Made by a program: the position numbers and the translations under genes
The notes under the pieces: generated by a model
The model's database searches: none
The model's input: the letters and a program-made list of their open reading frames with translations, nothing else
What the model was told of the DNA's origin: nothing
Source: Aradus depressus
Taxonomy: Eukaryota > Arthropoda > Insecta > Hemiptera > Aradidae
Direction of reading: 5' to 3'
Length of the DNA stretch: 64,000 bases
NCBI GenBank assembly: GCA_963662175.1
Contig: OY759217.1
Location: 10,666,562-10,730,561, forward strand
Shown: positions 1 through 9,124 of the stretch, one piece after another
How positions within the stretch are numbered: position 1 is the first letter of the stretch
How the letters are laid out: every line of letters starts with the position of its first letter

Positions 1-48
1 TAACTAACCAATTAGTTAACCAACTGTAAAATTAGTTGGTTAAAGACA

Positions 49-112
49 AGGGGAAGTACATTGCCGGTGATTCACCGACTAATTTTTACTTCCCCATTTA
101 TATGAAGTATAA
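49..112 (+). repeat. Family A end-to-end junction (3' end of one copy, 5' end of another)
   Basis: The 3' signature of family A (GGGGAAGTACATTGCCGG, then the palindromic GTGATTCAC) is followed after a few bases by the 5' signature of a second copy (ACTTCCCC then TATATGAAGTAT). The second copy stops where the fold-back element at 110 begins. Bases 1-48 hold only a small hairpin (TTAACCAACT / AGTTGGTTAA). Confidence 0.7.
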
Positions 113-445
113 TATCAAAATTGTGCATAGGACTAAAGTTGTAGCACTCGCCGAGAGCTATAGTTTGGCGTCCACGAAAAGACAAAAATGACCCTTTTAA
201 TAGCTCAAACAGCCCTTCGAAGGGCGGGGTTCCCTTTTGACCCTTAAGTTTCATTACATTTTATTAAAGCACTAAATAAACAAGGAAGAACAGTGCAAAC
301 AGATGTTTGATACGTCAAGTAGTTCTCGGAAAAAAAAACGTTTAAAGTTGCACGTTTTTCTTATCTCGAAGTTATACAACTTAAGTCATATGCACAATTT
401 TGATACCTCTAACCGTTTAGGAGTTATTTCACTCCTGGCCCAGTG
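110..445 (-). mobile_element. Rearranged copy of palindromic fold-back MITE
   Basis: This matches one arm of the complete element at 46944-47591, then jumps near 385 to the outer part of the other arm. It is an internally deleted copy that also lacks its outer left terminus. The short ORF at 72-254 on the minus strand is only the arm sequence read through, as in the copy at 46898-47143. Confidence 0.75.
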
Positions 446-580
446 AAAATAACAAGGTAATGGAGTGTCATTAATGAAATATTTTTCTGTCAACATCCAA
501 GACATTTATTTATTATGTATCACATTTGCTTATAATACATTGTATAAATATACAGTTGTAAATACAAAATTTAAAAAAAA
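440..580 (+). mobile_element. Jockey-like non-LTR retrotransposon 3' UTR and A tail
   Basis: The stretch contains GGAGTGTCATTAATGAAAT, ACATCCAAGACATTTATT and CACATTTGCTTATAATACA and ends in an A-rich tail near 570. The same order of motifs follows the Jockey-like ORF2 remains at 3778-4450 and, inverted, at 25531-26170. That identifies this piece as the 3' UTR of a strongly 5'-truncated copy. Confidence 0.7.
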
Positions 581-1140
581 AATTGAGAAATAAATAACTA
601 TTTCAAAAAGAGCATTGCGGACTTGGTGCCCTGACTATATGGCATGTTTTGACACTTTGGTGAATGTAAATCCGGTTTCTGACTACCCCGGTTTTGGTTA
701 GTTCGCGAGCTACTTACTCGTGGCCGGTGATGTGTCTCGTAGCGAGATATAACGGGCCATGATTTCTGTTGAAGAAATTGCATCTGAAAGAAGAAAGCTG
801 CCCAGACAGAGCCCGGGTGAATGTGCCCACATCTCTTTTGAAGCCAGCCCCCTCCCCCCCACTTCTTATATAACTCACACATCATAGCTCCTCATAGACG
901 ATAGTCTACTTTACCTCGTCTCACTCACTTCCTATTTTGACAAGTTTTATTTCCTGTCTTTCAATTCTTTAGCTTCCTGGGAACCTTGCTGGGTTCACCT
1001 ATCTATATGAGAAATCATTCATATGAAAAGTATAACTCATAAAGGAATTAATTTTTTTTAATGCCCTTCCCCACTTCTTGAAGTCAATAGATACAATAAA
1101 AAAATTTAAACTTTAACTAAAAATGTTTATGTTAGAAGAA
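581..1140. other. Unassigned; 95-codon minus-strand ORF at 598-885
   Basis: The ORF at 598-885 (minus) is richer in GC than its surroundings and contains a run of glycines and basic residues, but I recognise no domain and see no splice sites supporting it. The rest is T-rich DNA without structure. Confidence 0.3.
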
Positions 1141-1840
1141 ACCCTTTACACGGAAACGGAATTTTATTTCCACTGTTCATAATATAATCACAATAAAGAA
1201 TTGTATTTCATACCCAAAAACATTTTTTAATACAAAGCTTTCATTTTTATTTTTTGCGCAGAGTTCCTCCACACCTTAAAGGTCAGTCGAATATACGTTA
1301 TTGTTTTATTTATTCATTTAAATTGTTTTTATTTATTTCGACTTTTTATATATTTATTTAATATATATATTAATTTATAATAATATATATATTTATTTAT
1401 TGTTTTATATATTGTTATAGTTACATTGTTTTTGTTTTTTCTCTATATCTCGCACATTGGGACCTGATGAAGGGACATAAGAACGTCCCAAAACATCGTT
1501 GGGATAAAGACGGAGTTTTTTGAAAAATAGTTATCTCAATTTTTATTAAATTGGAAAATGTGTCTACTTATTATAAATTTATCTATGTTTTATTTATTTT
1601 TTATACTCATATATTTGTAGGTATTTATTTATTCAGTTTTTATTAATTTCATTTTACCTTTTTTAATAGTTTTGTTATTACTATTAATCAAACGTGTGTT
1701 AGACTCAAGTAATGTAGTTATCAATCTAATTTATAAGCTATCATAATGTATAAATTCTTTTGACGTTTCCTATTACCTACTATGTATTAGTTTAACGGAA
1801 ATAAATTTATTATATTATAATATCATTTTTCAAAGAATGG
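1141..1840 (+). repeat. Family D repeat, copy 1
   Basis: It is colinear with 49113-50065, beginning ACCCTTTACACGGAAACGGA and running past CAGAGTTCCTCCACACCTTA to TTGACGTTTCCTATTACC. It is non-coding, with an AT-rich centre. At 1463-1496 it carries CTGATGAA, a stem GGGAC/GTCCC with an 8-base loop, then AAAAC. Copy 2 reads GTCCCGAAAC here, so the older form was probably CTGATGA-stem-GAAAC. Compared with copy 2 it lacks the TTAA-flanked MITE and therefore preserves the empty site near 1745. Element class is unknown. Confidence 0.75.
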
Positions 1841-1865
1841 ACAGTAACAAAACTCTGAAAGAATT

Positions 1866-2407
1866 TCGATATGACTATGACGGGCGTTAGTGTTCATTCA
1901 TCTGTTTTGAGAGTGTTCACAGCTATCGATATGACTATGACGGGCGTTAGTGTTCATTCATCTGTTTTGAGAGTGTTCACAGCTATCGATATGACTATGA
2001 CGGGCGTTAGTGTTCATTCATCTGTTTTGAGAGTGTTCACAGCTATCGATATGACTATGACGGGCGTTAGTGTTCATTCATCTGTTTTGAGAGTGTTCAC
2101 AGCTATCGATATGACTATGACGGGCGTTAGTGTTCATTCATCTGTTTTGAGAGTGTTCACAGCTATCGATATGACTATGACGGGCGTTAGTGTTCATTCA
2201 TCTGTTTTGAGAGTGTTCACAGCTATCGATATGACTATGACGGGCGTTAGTGTTCATTCATCTGTTTTGAGAGTGTTCACAGCTATCGATATGACTATGA
2301 CGGGCGTTAGTGTTCATTCATCTGTTTTGAGAGTGTTCACAGCTATCGATATGACTATGACGGGCGTTAGTGTTCATTCATCTGTTTTGAGAGTGTTCAC
2401 AGCTATC
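1866..2407 (+). repeat. Perfect 60-bp minisatellite, 9 units
   Basis: Nine head-to-tail 60-bp units look identical base for base, starting TCGATATGACTATGACGGGC. Because 60 is a multiple of 3, one plus-strand frame stays open across the array (1871-2440), repeating a 20-residue unit beginning MTMTGVSVHSS. The other frames I checked carry stops in every unit. No splice sites, flanking exons or recognisable domain support translation, so I read it as a young tandem array rather than a gene. Confidence 0.95.
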
Positions 2408-2454
2408 AGTCCATTGAATAAATTAAACAACTTTTTTTAAATATTGTCTATTCC

Positions 2455-2580
2455 ATAAAAAATGTTTACATAAACTACCAGATTCGACATTACATCATCG
2501 TCAGATATAAATGTAGTTATGCACTAAATCTGGTGATGGTGTAATGTCGAAACAGGTAGTTTATGTATACATTTTTTGTG
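2455..2580. repeat. Inverted pair of retroelement-tail motifs (hairpin)
   Basis: Two arms of about 50 bp, roughly 90 % matched, flank a spacer of about 20 bp. Each arm, read outward, contains a CTGACGATGATG-like or CTGGTGATGG motif, then TGTAATGTCGAA and GGTAGTTTATGTA. Single copies of this tail occur near 4468-4540 and 33220-33290, so the hairpin is two tails joined head to head. Confidence 0.75.
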
Positions 2581-2589
2581 GACTATACA

Positions 2590-3125
2590 ATATTCCAAAA
2601 AAATAAGTTTGTTTCATTTATTATAAGTTTTCACAATATGTCCGCATTTCCCAACTTAGAATTTTATATTAATAGATTTCCTAAAGACTACCTTATAATT
2701 TATAATCTAAAAATTATTAAGATTTTACATAGAAACATTCGTGAACAATAATAGAATAATTATAGGTAAAACTTCTAGGTCTTTCTGCCCGACTTGGGAA
2801 TACGTGAGGAAAATATTGGAACAATTGGAAAATTGTATTTATCTACGATACAGAGTCTGGCCGAGTGAAGAGGCTGGATATAATCTAATGGATGAAAAGT
2901 TCTTGTACTTGATGGATGTCTTTGTGGTTATTTTGCTTATTTTGATTTTATATAAGTGGGGGGCACACTTGGAAGCCTATGGCTAAATGCGGTCCACAAA
3001 TCTGGATATGAATGATGTCTCAGTTAGGGAAAATATTATATCAGATAATTAATGTAAAGATTGCTGGTGAATTGAGACGTCATTATTTCATAGGTTTTAA
3101 AATAGAAACATAGTCTGACCTTTCA
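2590..3125. other. Unassigned AT-rich DNA with two short ORFs
   Basis: ORFs at 2563-2751 and 2741-2986 (plus) overlap by a few bases in different frames. Neither resembles a known family, and the base composition is that of the surrounding non-coding DNA. The second ends in a hydrophobic stretch (residues about 58-72). Confidence 0.25.
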
Positions 3126-3133
3126 CATATTTT

Positions 3134-3292
3134 ATTATTTGTGCGAGCCGGCTTTCGAGGTTGGCCTCATCATCATGCTCTCTGTGAACAACCCATTATT
3201 TAGTAAACATTGTTTTTTTTTTACATTTTTATTCAATGATGGGAGACAGCCTCAGGGCAAACGCGAAAGCCGGCTAGCGATCAAATAATGTT
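3134..3292. repeat. Imperfect inverted repeat with CGAAAGCCGGCT cores
   Basis: The left arm, read on the minus strand, has TGATGAGGCCAACCTCGAAA followed by GCCGGCT. The right arm on the plus strand has CCTCAGGGCAAACGCGAAAG followed by CCGGCTAGCG. Both arms then run into an A/T motif ending AAATAAT. GAGG/CCTC in the left arm forms a small stem directly before GAAA. The spacer is T-rich. Confidence 0.6.
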
Positions 3293-3299
3293 TCAGTTG

Positions 3300-3777
3300 T
3301 CAATCCATGAATGGATGGAGAGCAACTGAGAGGATTGCAAGAGACCAGATCATTAGTGGCGGTTCATGCTCCAACGTTGTCCATTGTTTGACGGATCTGA
3401 TGAGGCGGTCTTCGTTGAGACTGATTCCGGATCACGAGGTTCTCATCATGTTTACATGATGGGTCACGACATCCCTGTTCCTTCTTCCAAATAGCCTAGA
3501 CAACGTCTAACGGATAACCAAGTTCTTTACCTACCGGAAAATATACTTAAGCTCGTTGACGGTATTCAGTGTATTTTGTCCACCAGACCATCCGCGTTAG
3601 GGAATTCGGATTCCAGTGAACAGATTTTAATAAAATTAGGTATTTAACACTTTTGTGCTTTGTCGGGCATAGTTAAGTACCATAAAAATCATAAAATGTA
3701 AAGAACATATTTGTTGAATATTATTTATGGACATAACTACTTCCATGTTCATGACGACATGAAGTATTGCATCAAAT
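3300..3777. other. Unassigned DNA upstream of Jockey remnant
   Basis: Moderate-GC sequence at 3310-3610 then AT-rich sequence. No ORF longer than 60 codons. It may be older sequence of the Jockey-like copy that follows, but I cannot align it to anything. Confidence 0.25.
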
Positions 3778-4041
3778 CAAGATTCCCATCGCGAATTGAG
3801 TCCGCTACCTTGGGTTATTTATTCACGGACGCCTGACATGGAATCTTCACACTAGACTTAAAAGACAAGAACTTAATCTACTTTAACTCCTATTACGACA
3901 TTTAGACAACAGATCGAAACTTACATTAAGTAATAAAAGATTCATTTACAACCAATTACTAAAGCCCTAATCCTTTAGTCCGCAGACTTGCCACAAGAAT
4001 CCTTCCTAATGTTCATGCTCGGAGGCTGAGGCGCCAATAGC
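3778..4041 (+). pseudogene. Jockey-like ORF2 C-terminal remnant, internally deleted
   Basis: In translation, with one stop, the region reads as the post-RT part of a Jockey-clade ORF2: LGLFIHGRLTWNLHTRLKRQ at about 3813-3872, then SNKRFIYNQLLK, then directly NPLVRRLATRILPNVHARRL and a stop (TAG at 4039). The copy at 25790 still has the PIWAYGAELW block and more between these two parts, so about 200 bp are missing here. ORF2 of this clade carries endonuclease and reverse transcriptase; neither catalytic part remains. It is followed by SINE-1 and then its own 3' UTR. Confidence 0.8.
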
Positions 4042-4045
4042 CTCA

Positions 4046-4255
4046 GTTTTTTTTAGTTTTTGGCCTTATGTACGATGCATATTATCCCTGTCACTGTGTT
4101 ATCTAGTTATTTACGACATACATAGTCCCCGGAAGGAGTTCTATCTACGAAATAAAACTCACACCAGAACGGGATTCGAACCCGCAAACCATAGTGAGAC
4201 CATGCGATCAAAGCCCTACGCTCTAGCCCTCACGGCCACCATGGCCCCCATCTAA
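4046..4255 (-). mobile_element. SINE-1 inserted at the end of the Jockey remnant
   Basis: Read on the minus strand: head with GGTGGCCGTGAGGG (box A-like), GGGTTCGAATCCCG (box B), then a body with TAGATAGAACTCC and an A-rich end corresponding to the T run at 4048. Jockey sequence resumes at 4246 with CATCTAATAGTTGATTGAAG, matching the other Jockey copy, so the SINE landed in an existing element. Confidence 0.85.
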
Positions 4256-4450
4256 TAGTTGATTGAAGACTTCATCATCTACACACTTTTTATGCAATAG
4301 CTTTCTTTTATCATTTATCTATTTTTTATATTTTAATTTCTATTTCTCAGCTGATTATTACAAGATAAAAGAGTGTCATAAATGAATGATTTCTCTTTCA
4401 ATATCCAAGACATTTATACATTAAATGTTGCCGTTACACATTTCCAACTA
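4256..4450 (+). mobile_element. Jockey-like 3' UTR continuing after SINE-1
   Basis: Motifs TTGATTGAAGACTTCATCAT, GAGTGTCATAAATGAATGAT and ATATCCAAGACATTTATAC appear in the same order as in the inverted copy at 25531-25790. Confidence 0.75.
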
Positions 4451-4454
4451 CGTA

Positions 4455-4560
4455 GGTAGTCTTAGAACCTGACGAAGGTCTAATGCCGAAATTGACAATT
4501 TATGCATACATTTTTTTGGAAAATAGTCAATTAAAAAAAAAAAAATATATATATATATAT
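4455..4560 (+). repeat. Retroelement-tail motif followed by A run and (AT)n
   Basis: CCTGACGAAGGTCTAATGCC is followed directly by GAAA, then TTTATGCATACATTTTTTTG, an A13 run and (AT)n. The CTGACGA-GG..CC-GAAA order resembles the family D hairpin. The downstream part matches the arms at 2455-2580. Confidence 0.6.
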
Positions 4561-5084
4561 TTATTTACATTGGCTGCATCTAGAATTTTTCTGAATTTCA
4601 CTGTTGGGATATCAGTTCTGTTTGGTAGATTTCATTGGTATTTTAACTATAAATTAAAAACTATTACTACCTGTTAATTTGCACCTCTCAACACAAATTT
4701 CAGCTTATACCTTCCGTATGCACTTTTTCCGTAATCGTTTAAATCCTGAAGTTATTCTGATTTTTTTTTTTTTTAAATATTTTCAAAGTCTATATTTGAA
4801 GCTATTTGACTAAAAATTAAAATTTAACTAGTAACATTTTCAATGACTTTACAACTAAAATCCCGGTACTAAAAGTGGAAATGTTTTTTTGTTTTTTTTA
4901 ACTGACTTGTTTAATTTTACTCTTAAGTTTAATTTATTTTTATAAAACACTATACTATTAGCGGTCGTAAAAAAGGGAGGCATGTCTAGATATTCTTCAT
5001 GAAGACTCGTGAGAAGAGCTATAACTAGGTAAGAAAAAAACGAAAACGTAGAAGCAGCATAAAGCTGGGGAGTTCAGTACTTGG
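4561..5084. other. Unassigned AT-rich DNA
   Basis: T- and A-rich sequence with homopolymer runs (for example a long T run at about 4762). I see no gene or recognisable element. Confidence 0.4.
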
Positions 5085-5180
5085 AGTTTTACATTCCTTG
5101 GTCAGATCGCCAACTACCAGAGCACTCTATCGTCACTCTCGTGGACATGAGACCGACTCTACTATGGGAGTCCTACAATT
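5085..5180 (-). mobile_element. SINE-2 3' fragment
   Basis: Matches the SINE-2 body in antisense: CTACCAGAGCACTCTATCGT, GTGGACATGAGACCGACTCT and ACTATGGGAGTCCTA. The tRNA-like head is absent. Confidence 0.8.
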
Positions 5181-6145
5181 TGCCAACTGAGCACATATTC
5201 GACAAAGGTCGATAGTCCGTCGAATTCGACATGAGCTATTTGCCGAAAAGAATCTGGAAAGCGCTGGCTGCTTCATACAGGTAACCAGTTGTAGGTTCTT
5301 TCGTGTTTGTTTACCTGTTTCGAAAAACTTTCTGACTGCGCAGCATAAAAGAAAAAGCCTCTCTCTCCATAAAAGACCACGCTAAACGTTTAAGACAAGC
5401 TACCGCTGCACAAAACAAGATGCTGTGGATTACTCTTGGCACCCTGTGGTTTATCAGAAACTCACAGATCCGCAGGGGTAGGACTACAGGAGTTTGCTAC
5501 TAACACCTGCTCATTGGCTGAAACCCAGGCTTATTCAAGACCAACCACATTTCATTAGTTGGTATGCGTCACTAACAGAATACAAACATTGCTGAAAAAA
5601 CCAAATGATACGCTTTTTTGCACTGTTCTTTTGTTAGTCTACCGCGACATCAACATTAAACACAGGCGTACACCACACAATTCAATAACTCTACTGAATT
5701 TTACACCATATTAAATCGAATACAATTCAAAAAATGTCACTTGGATACAACGTCGTTCGATGGAGTTATCATTTGACCACATAGGGGCACAAAACATGTT
5801 GACATGAATCAACTATTAGTGATGTAACGTTCTTTCTACGATCAGAAAGTACGTCTAGTTCGAAACCGAAAGTAATTTCACAACTGCCAAATGCCATAGA
5901 ACTATTGAGGGATAGAGATAAAACCTGCACTAATAAATGTTATTACTTTTTAATAAATACGTTTTATATAAAACAAATTTAGTAAATATTATTAGTACAC
6001 TAATGCATTATTCACCTACATAATAATAGTAAAGAAATAACCTACTGGTCGACCAGCTTCAGTCTTAAGCGCTATGTTTGCCAGTCAAAGTGATGGTGGT
6101 TAGTAGTTTCCGTGCCAATTTTTGATTAATATTCTTTATGTGAAT
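5181..6145. other. Unassigned intergenic DNA
   Basis: Nearly 1 kb without an ORF above 60 codons. The stretch 5190-5560 has higher GC than the rest, but I recognise neither a repeat nor a gene in it. The part after 5930 is AT-rich. Confidence 0.35.
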
Positions 6146-6980
6146 TGTGATGTAAAAAAGTTAAGATTATTAAGTTAACTAAGATAACTAAGAGTTAATT
6201 AAGATTATTAATAATTTATAAAAATCAATTATTATTATTTGTATGGCTGTATAGCTGTTAGGAGTGAAATAACTTAATTAGTGAATAAATATATAAAGAT
6301 GGACTAGTCGCATTTTGTTTAAAAACGAAATGTGAACAACCAATGAATGGAGTACAAAAGACGACGATCAGCTGTTTTAAATAGTGAAAAACAGTCGGAG
6401 TTGTGTTGTGGAAGTGGACAGTCTAGAGAGAGAGAGAGTTGTTTATAGGGTTAAGGTGGGGTGAACCATGTAGTAAATATTATTAGGAGTGAAAATATCA
6501 GTGAACTTTTATTTATTTATATGTTTATATGCCCAAAATAACATTAAATTAAATAATGGTCACAATATTTAAAAAGAAAAGAGTTTAAAGTAGATGTAGC
6601 AATTAGTTTGTAAGATTTATTGTAAATAATTTGATATTTTTATTTCATATTGATATTTTGATTTTATTCATAATGTAGGTTTAGCTAAATAAAACCCAAT
6701 ATTTGTTCTCTTATTCTATGCTATCTTACCCAGTAATTAAATTTATATTTTGGATTAGATTTAACATTAAAAAAAGAAAAGAAACAAGATGGCATCTTTT
6801 TAGTAAATTTAAAAGAAATCCAAATGAAAAATTGTTAATTGAAATTTTTAAAAATATGGGCACTTTTTTCAAAAATTGCACCTCTTGAACTTTCGATATT
6901 TTTCTAGGGCCCTTTTCGGAAACTACTGTAGAAATCAAAATTTAGTAGAAGACCAGCAACAATTTCTACAGGAAAAATGA
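6146..6980 (+). mobile_element. Diverged solo LTR related to the 8100-13315 element
   Basis: It begins TGTGATGTAAAAAAG, like the LTR start TGTGATGTACAC. Near its end, CTACTGTAGAAATCAAAATT and AATTTCTACAGGAAA match the LTR 3' part in order, as do the blocks around 6690-6740 (CCAATATTTGTTCTC). The terminal ATCACA is not found, and no internal region follows, so this is a truncated or solo LTR of an older relative. The ORFs inside (6703-6888 and 6726-6938) are chance. Confidence 0.65.
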
Positions 6981-7419
6981 TAATATTTATTATTTGTTTA
7001 TTTATTATTATATTTATTAATTTAATTATTATTTATATATTTATTTTATTTAACATATTTTTTTAATTAACACAGAATAATGCATTGACGCACTAATAGT
7101 TAGTTTCCGTGAATTATTTCATAGGAGAAACTGTCGAATTAAATAGGAACCATTATTTTATGGGGCTACAGTTTCTTACATTTCTTTAATTTCAATAAGG
7201 TTCCATTAAAGGGAAGTGAAAATTACTCCATTAGTAATTATTTTCAATGTTGCTAACCTAAAATTATCTGAAATTGTTGCTATTAGCACGAACGTGGCCA
7301 TGGGGTGTCCTCAAATTTCTAGGTGCTATGAGGAGCCATTCTTCCTATAGTCTTAATCCTCTCTGCCTGGTGACATTATAGTGAACTAATGGATTCTTCA
7401 ACAAGTATATTGCATGTTT
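6981..7419. other. Unassigned AT-rich DNA
   Basis: Dominated by TTTATTATTA-type sequence up to 7080, then anonymous sequence with a weak inverted repeat around 7130-7250. Confidence 0.4.
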
Positions 7420-7848
7420 ACTTCCCCATCTATATGAGGAATACAGGAAGTTATGTAATCGGTCAGAAATACTATATTAGATTTTCACCAAAATTTTATG
7501 TTTTCTGAGACCCTCTTTCTAAAAATTTCTATCTGTCTTTATGTGTGCCTGTGAACACGATAACTCCCGATCGAATGAATGATTCGACACGAAATTTTAT
7601 ATATATATCCAGGATTCCTAAGGACGGCCGTATTAATTTTCATCCAAAAGAAAGGGAAGGATTAGGGTGGGGCTTAACACAAAGACCCCAATAGCTGCCA
7701 CATAAATATTCTTTTAAATTTAACACATATCAGTTTTCAGCTTATTCAGGGGAAGAGAAGATCGATAAAAATTGAATTGAGAGGGAGATCGAAAAATTAA
7801 TTGATTAATTCGCGGTGGGGAAGTACATTGTCGGTGATTCATTTATTA
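7420..7848 (+). repeat. Family A copy, shortened
   Basis: Starts ACTTCCCCATCTATATGAGG, has the ATAACTCCCGATCGAATGAA module, the purine-rich GGAAGGATTAGGGTGGGGC block, and the end GTGGGGAAGTACATTGTCGG. It has one full module and part of a second. Confidence 0.85.
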
Positions 7849-7859
7849 AGGCACTTAAA

Positions 7860-8060
7860 TTATTGGTTGACATCATCATGATCATTATAGGCGCTATAGC
7901 CCATCAAGAGCCTTGGCCTCCTCTAGGAATTATCCCAACGCAGCTCTCTCTCGAGCCTACCGCACCAAACCGTCATGCGTCTCTGTCGGTCTCCAGCCAT
8001 CTTCTTCTCGGTCGTCCCACTCATTTCCTCCTCTTCGGTGCCATATTTTGAATAGTGAAA
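7860..8060. repeat. Possible non-LTR retrotransposon 3' end
   Basis: CATCATCATGATCATTATAG then GGCGCTATAGCCCATCAAGA and GCCTTGGCCTCCTC resemble a 3'-end block common in arthropod non-LTR elements. That resemblance is from memory and weak; no coding part is present. Confidence 0.3.
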
Positions 8061-8099
8061 TTTATAATATATTTCTAAAATTATATAAATAAAATATAG

Positions 8100-8864
8100 T
8101 GTGATGTACACTACGGAACATTTTTTTAATGAATATTTTATGAATAAAAAGTAATTTTTTTTATTATAATCTAAAATCATATATATATTAGATATATATC
8201 AAGGTGTTTGAGAAACAAAACAAGAAAACATATAAAAAACAGCTGTGAAATAGTGTTAAATGGAATGGAGTCGTGAGCTAGCTCTTAAACGGTGCATGTG
8301 GTTAAAGATGTTTTAAATAAAATGAAGTTGAACAATTAGTGAAGAGTTGACGGGGTCTGGTTTTTGTGGCGTCGAGAAGGTACAATTAATAAAATATATT
8401 TTTCAATATGCCCAAATAAAAAAAGAAATAGTTTTTTTTAAGTATTAATTTAATGTTTTTGTGCCATTGTAAATTTTTGTTTTGTTTGTTCAAATAAGTT
8501 TTTTTTTAAATTTAAATATGTAAATATAGATAATAACCCAATTATTTGTCCTCTTCAAATTCTATCCTATTCATCTTCCCTGTTGTCCCAGTAGTATCAT
8601 TTAAAAAACCTTTGGATTAGAAATTAATATTATTTAAAATTATTAAAAATTGGTATCTCTTTGTGAATCCAAGTGTAAAGTTTGTTTAATTGAATTTTTT
8701 TCGTTGTATACGTGTACTTTCTTAAAAAATTGCACGTCTTAAATTATTGATAATATTTTTTTTAGGGCAATTTTCGGCAAACTACTGTAGAAATCAAAAT
8801 TTAAATAAACAAAAGAGATCAAATTTCTACAGGAAATGTGGTAGCAAACAAGTTTTTTATCACA
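8100..8864 (+). repeat. 5' LTR
   Basis: 765 bp with termini TGTGATG...ATCACA, a 6-bp inverted repeat at the ends. AT-rich, with AATAAA-type signals such as TTTTAAATAAAATG inside. The transcription start is not identifiable by eye. Confidence 0.93.
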
Positions 8865-8868
8865 TTTT

Positions 8869-8887
8869 TGGCATATCCCTTGTGGGG
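8869..8887 (+). promoter_or_regulatory. Candidate primer-binding site
   Basis: TGGCATATCCCTTGTGGGG starts with TGG 4 bp past the LTR end, as expected for pairing with a tRNA 3' CCA end. I cannot name the tRNA. Confidence 0.4.
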
Positions 8888-9124
8888 ACGATTTTCGCCA
8901 CAAAGCCCCATCATATTTTGGCAAAACCTTGATGGGAGAATTTTTTTTATATTAATTAAAGTAGGGAAACAGGTTGAAAAAGATGAAAAGGATAGAATAG
9001 AGACAAATAAGGGTTACATTTAATTTTGAGAAATAATATTTTTTTTTGCCAACTTCAAAAGAAGGTTACTATTTTATATAACATTGTTTTTGTTTAGTAA
9101 TTATATATTTAGTAAAGTAAGAAA

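Noticed and set aside
1871..2440. 189-residue repetitive protein
   Set aside because: The frame is open only because the repeat unit is 60 bp; no splice sites, neighbours or composition support coding.
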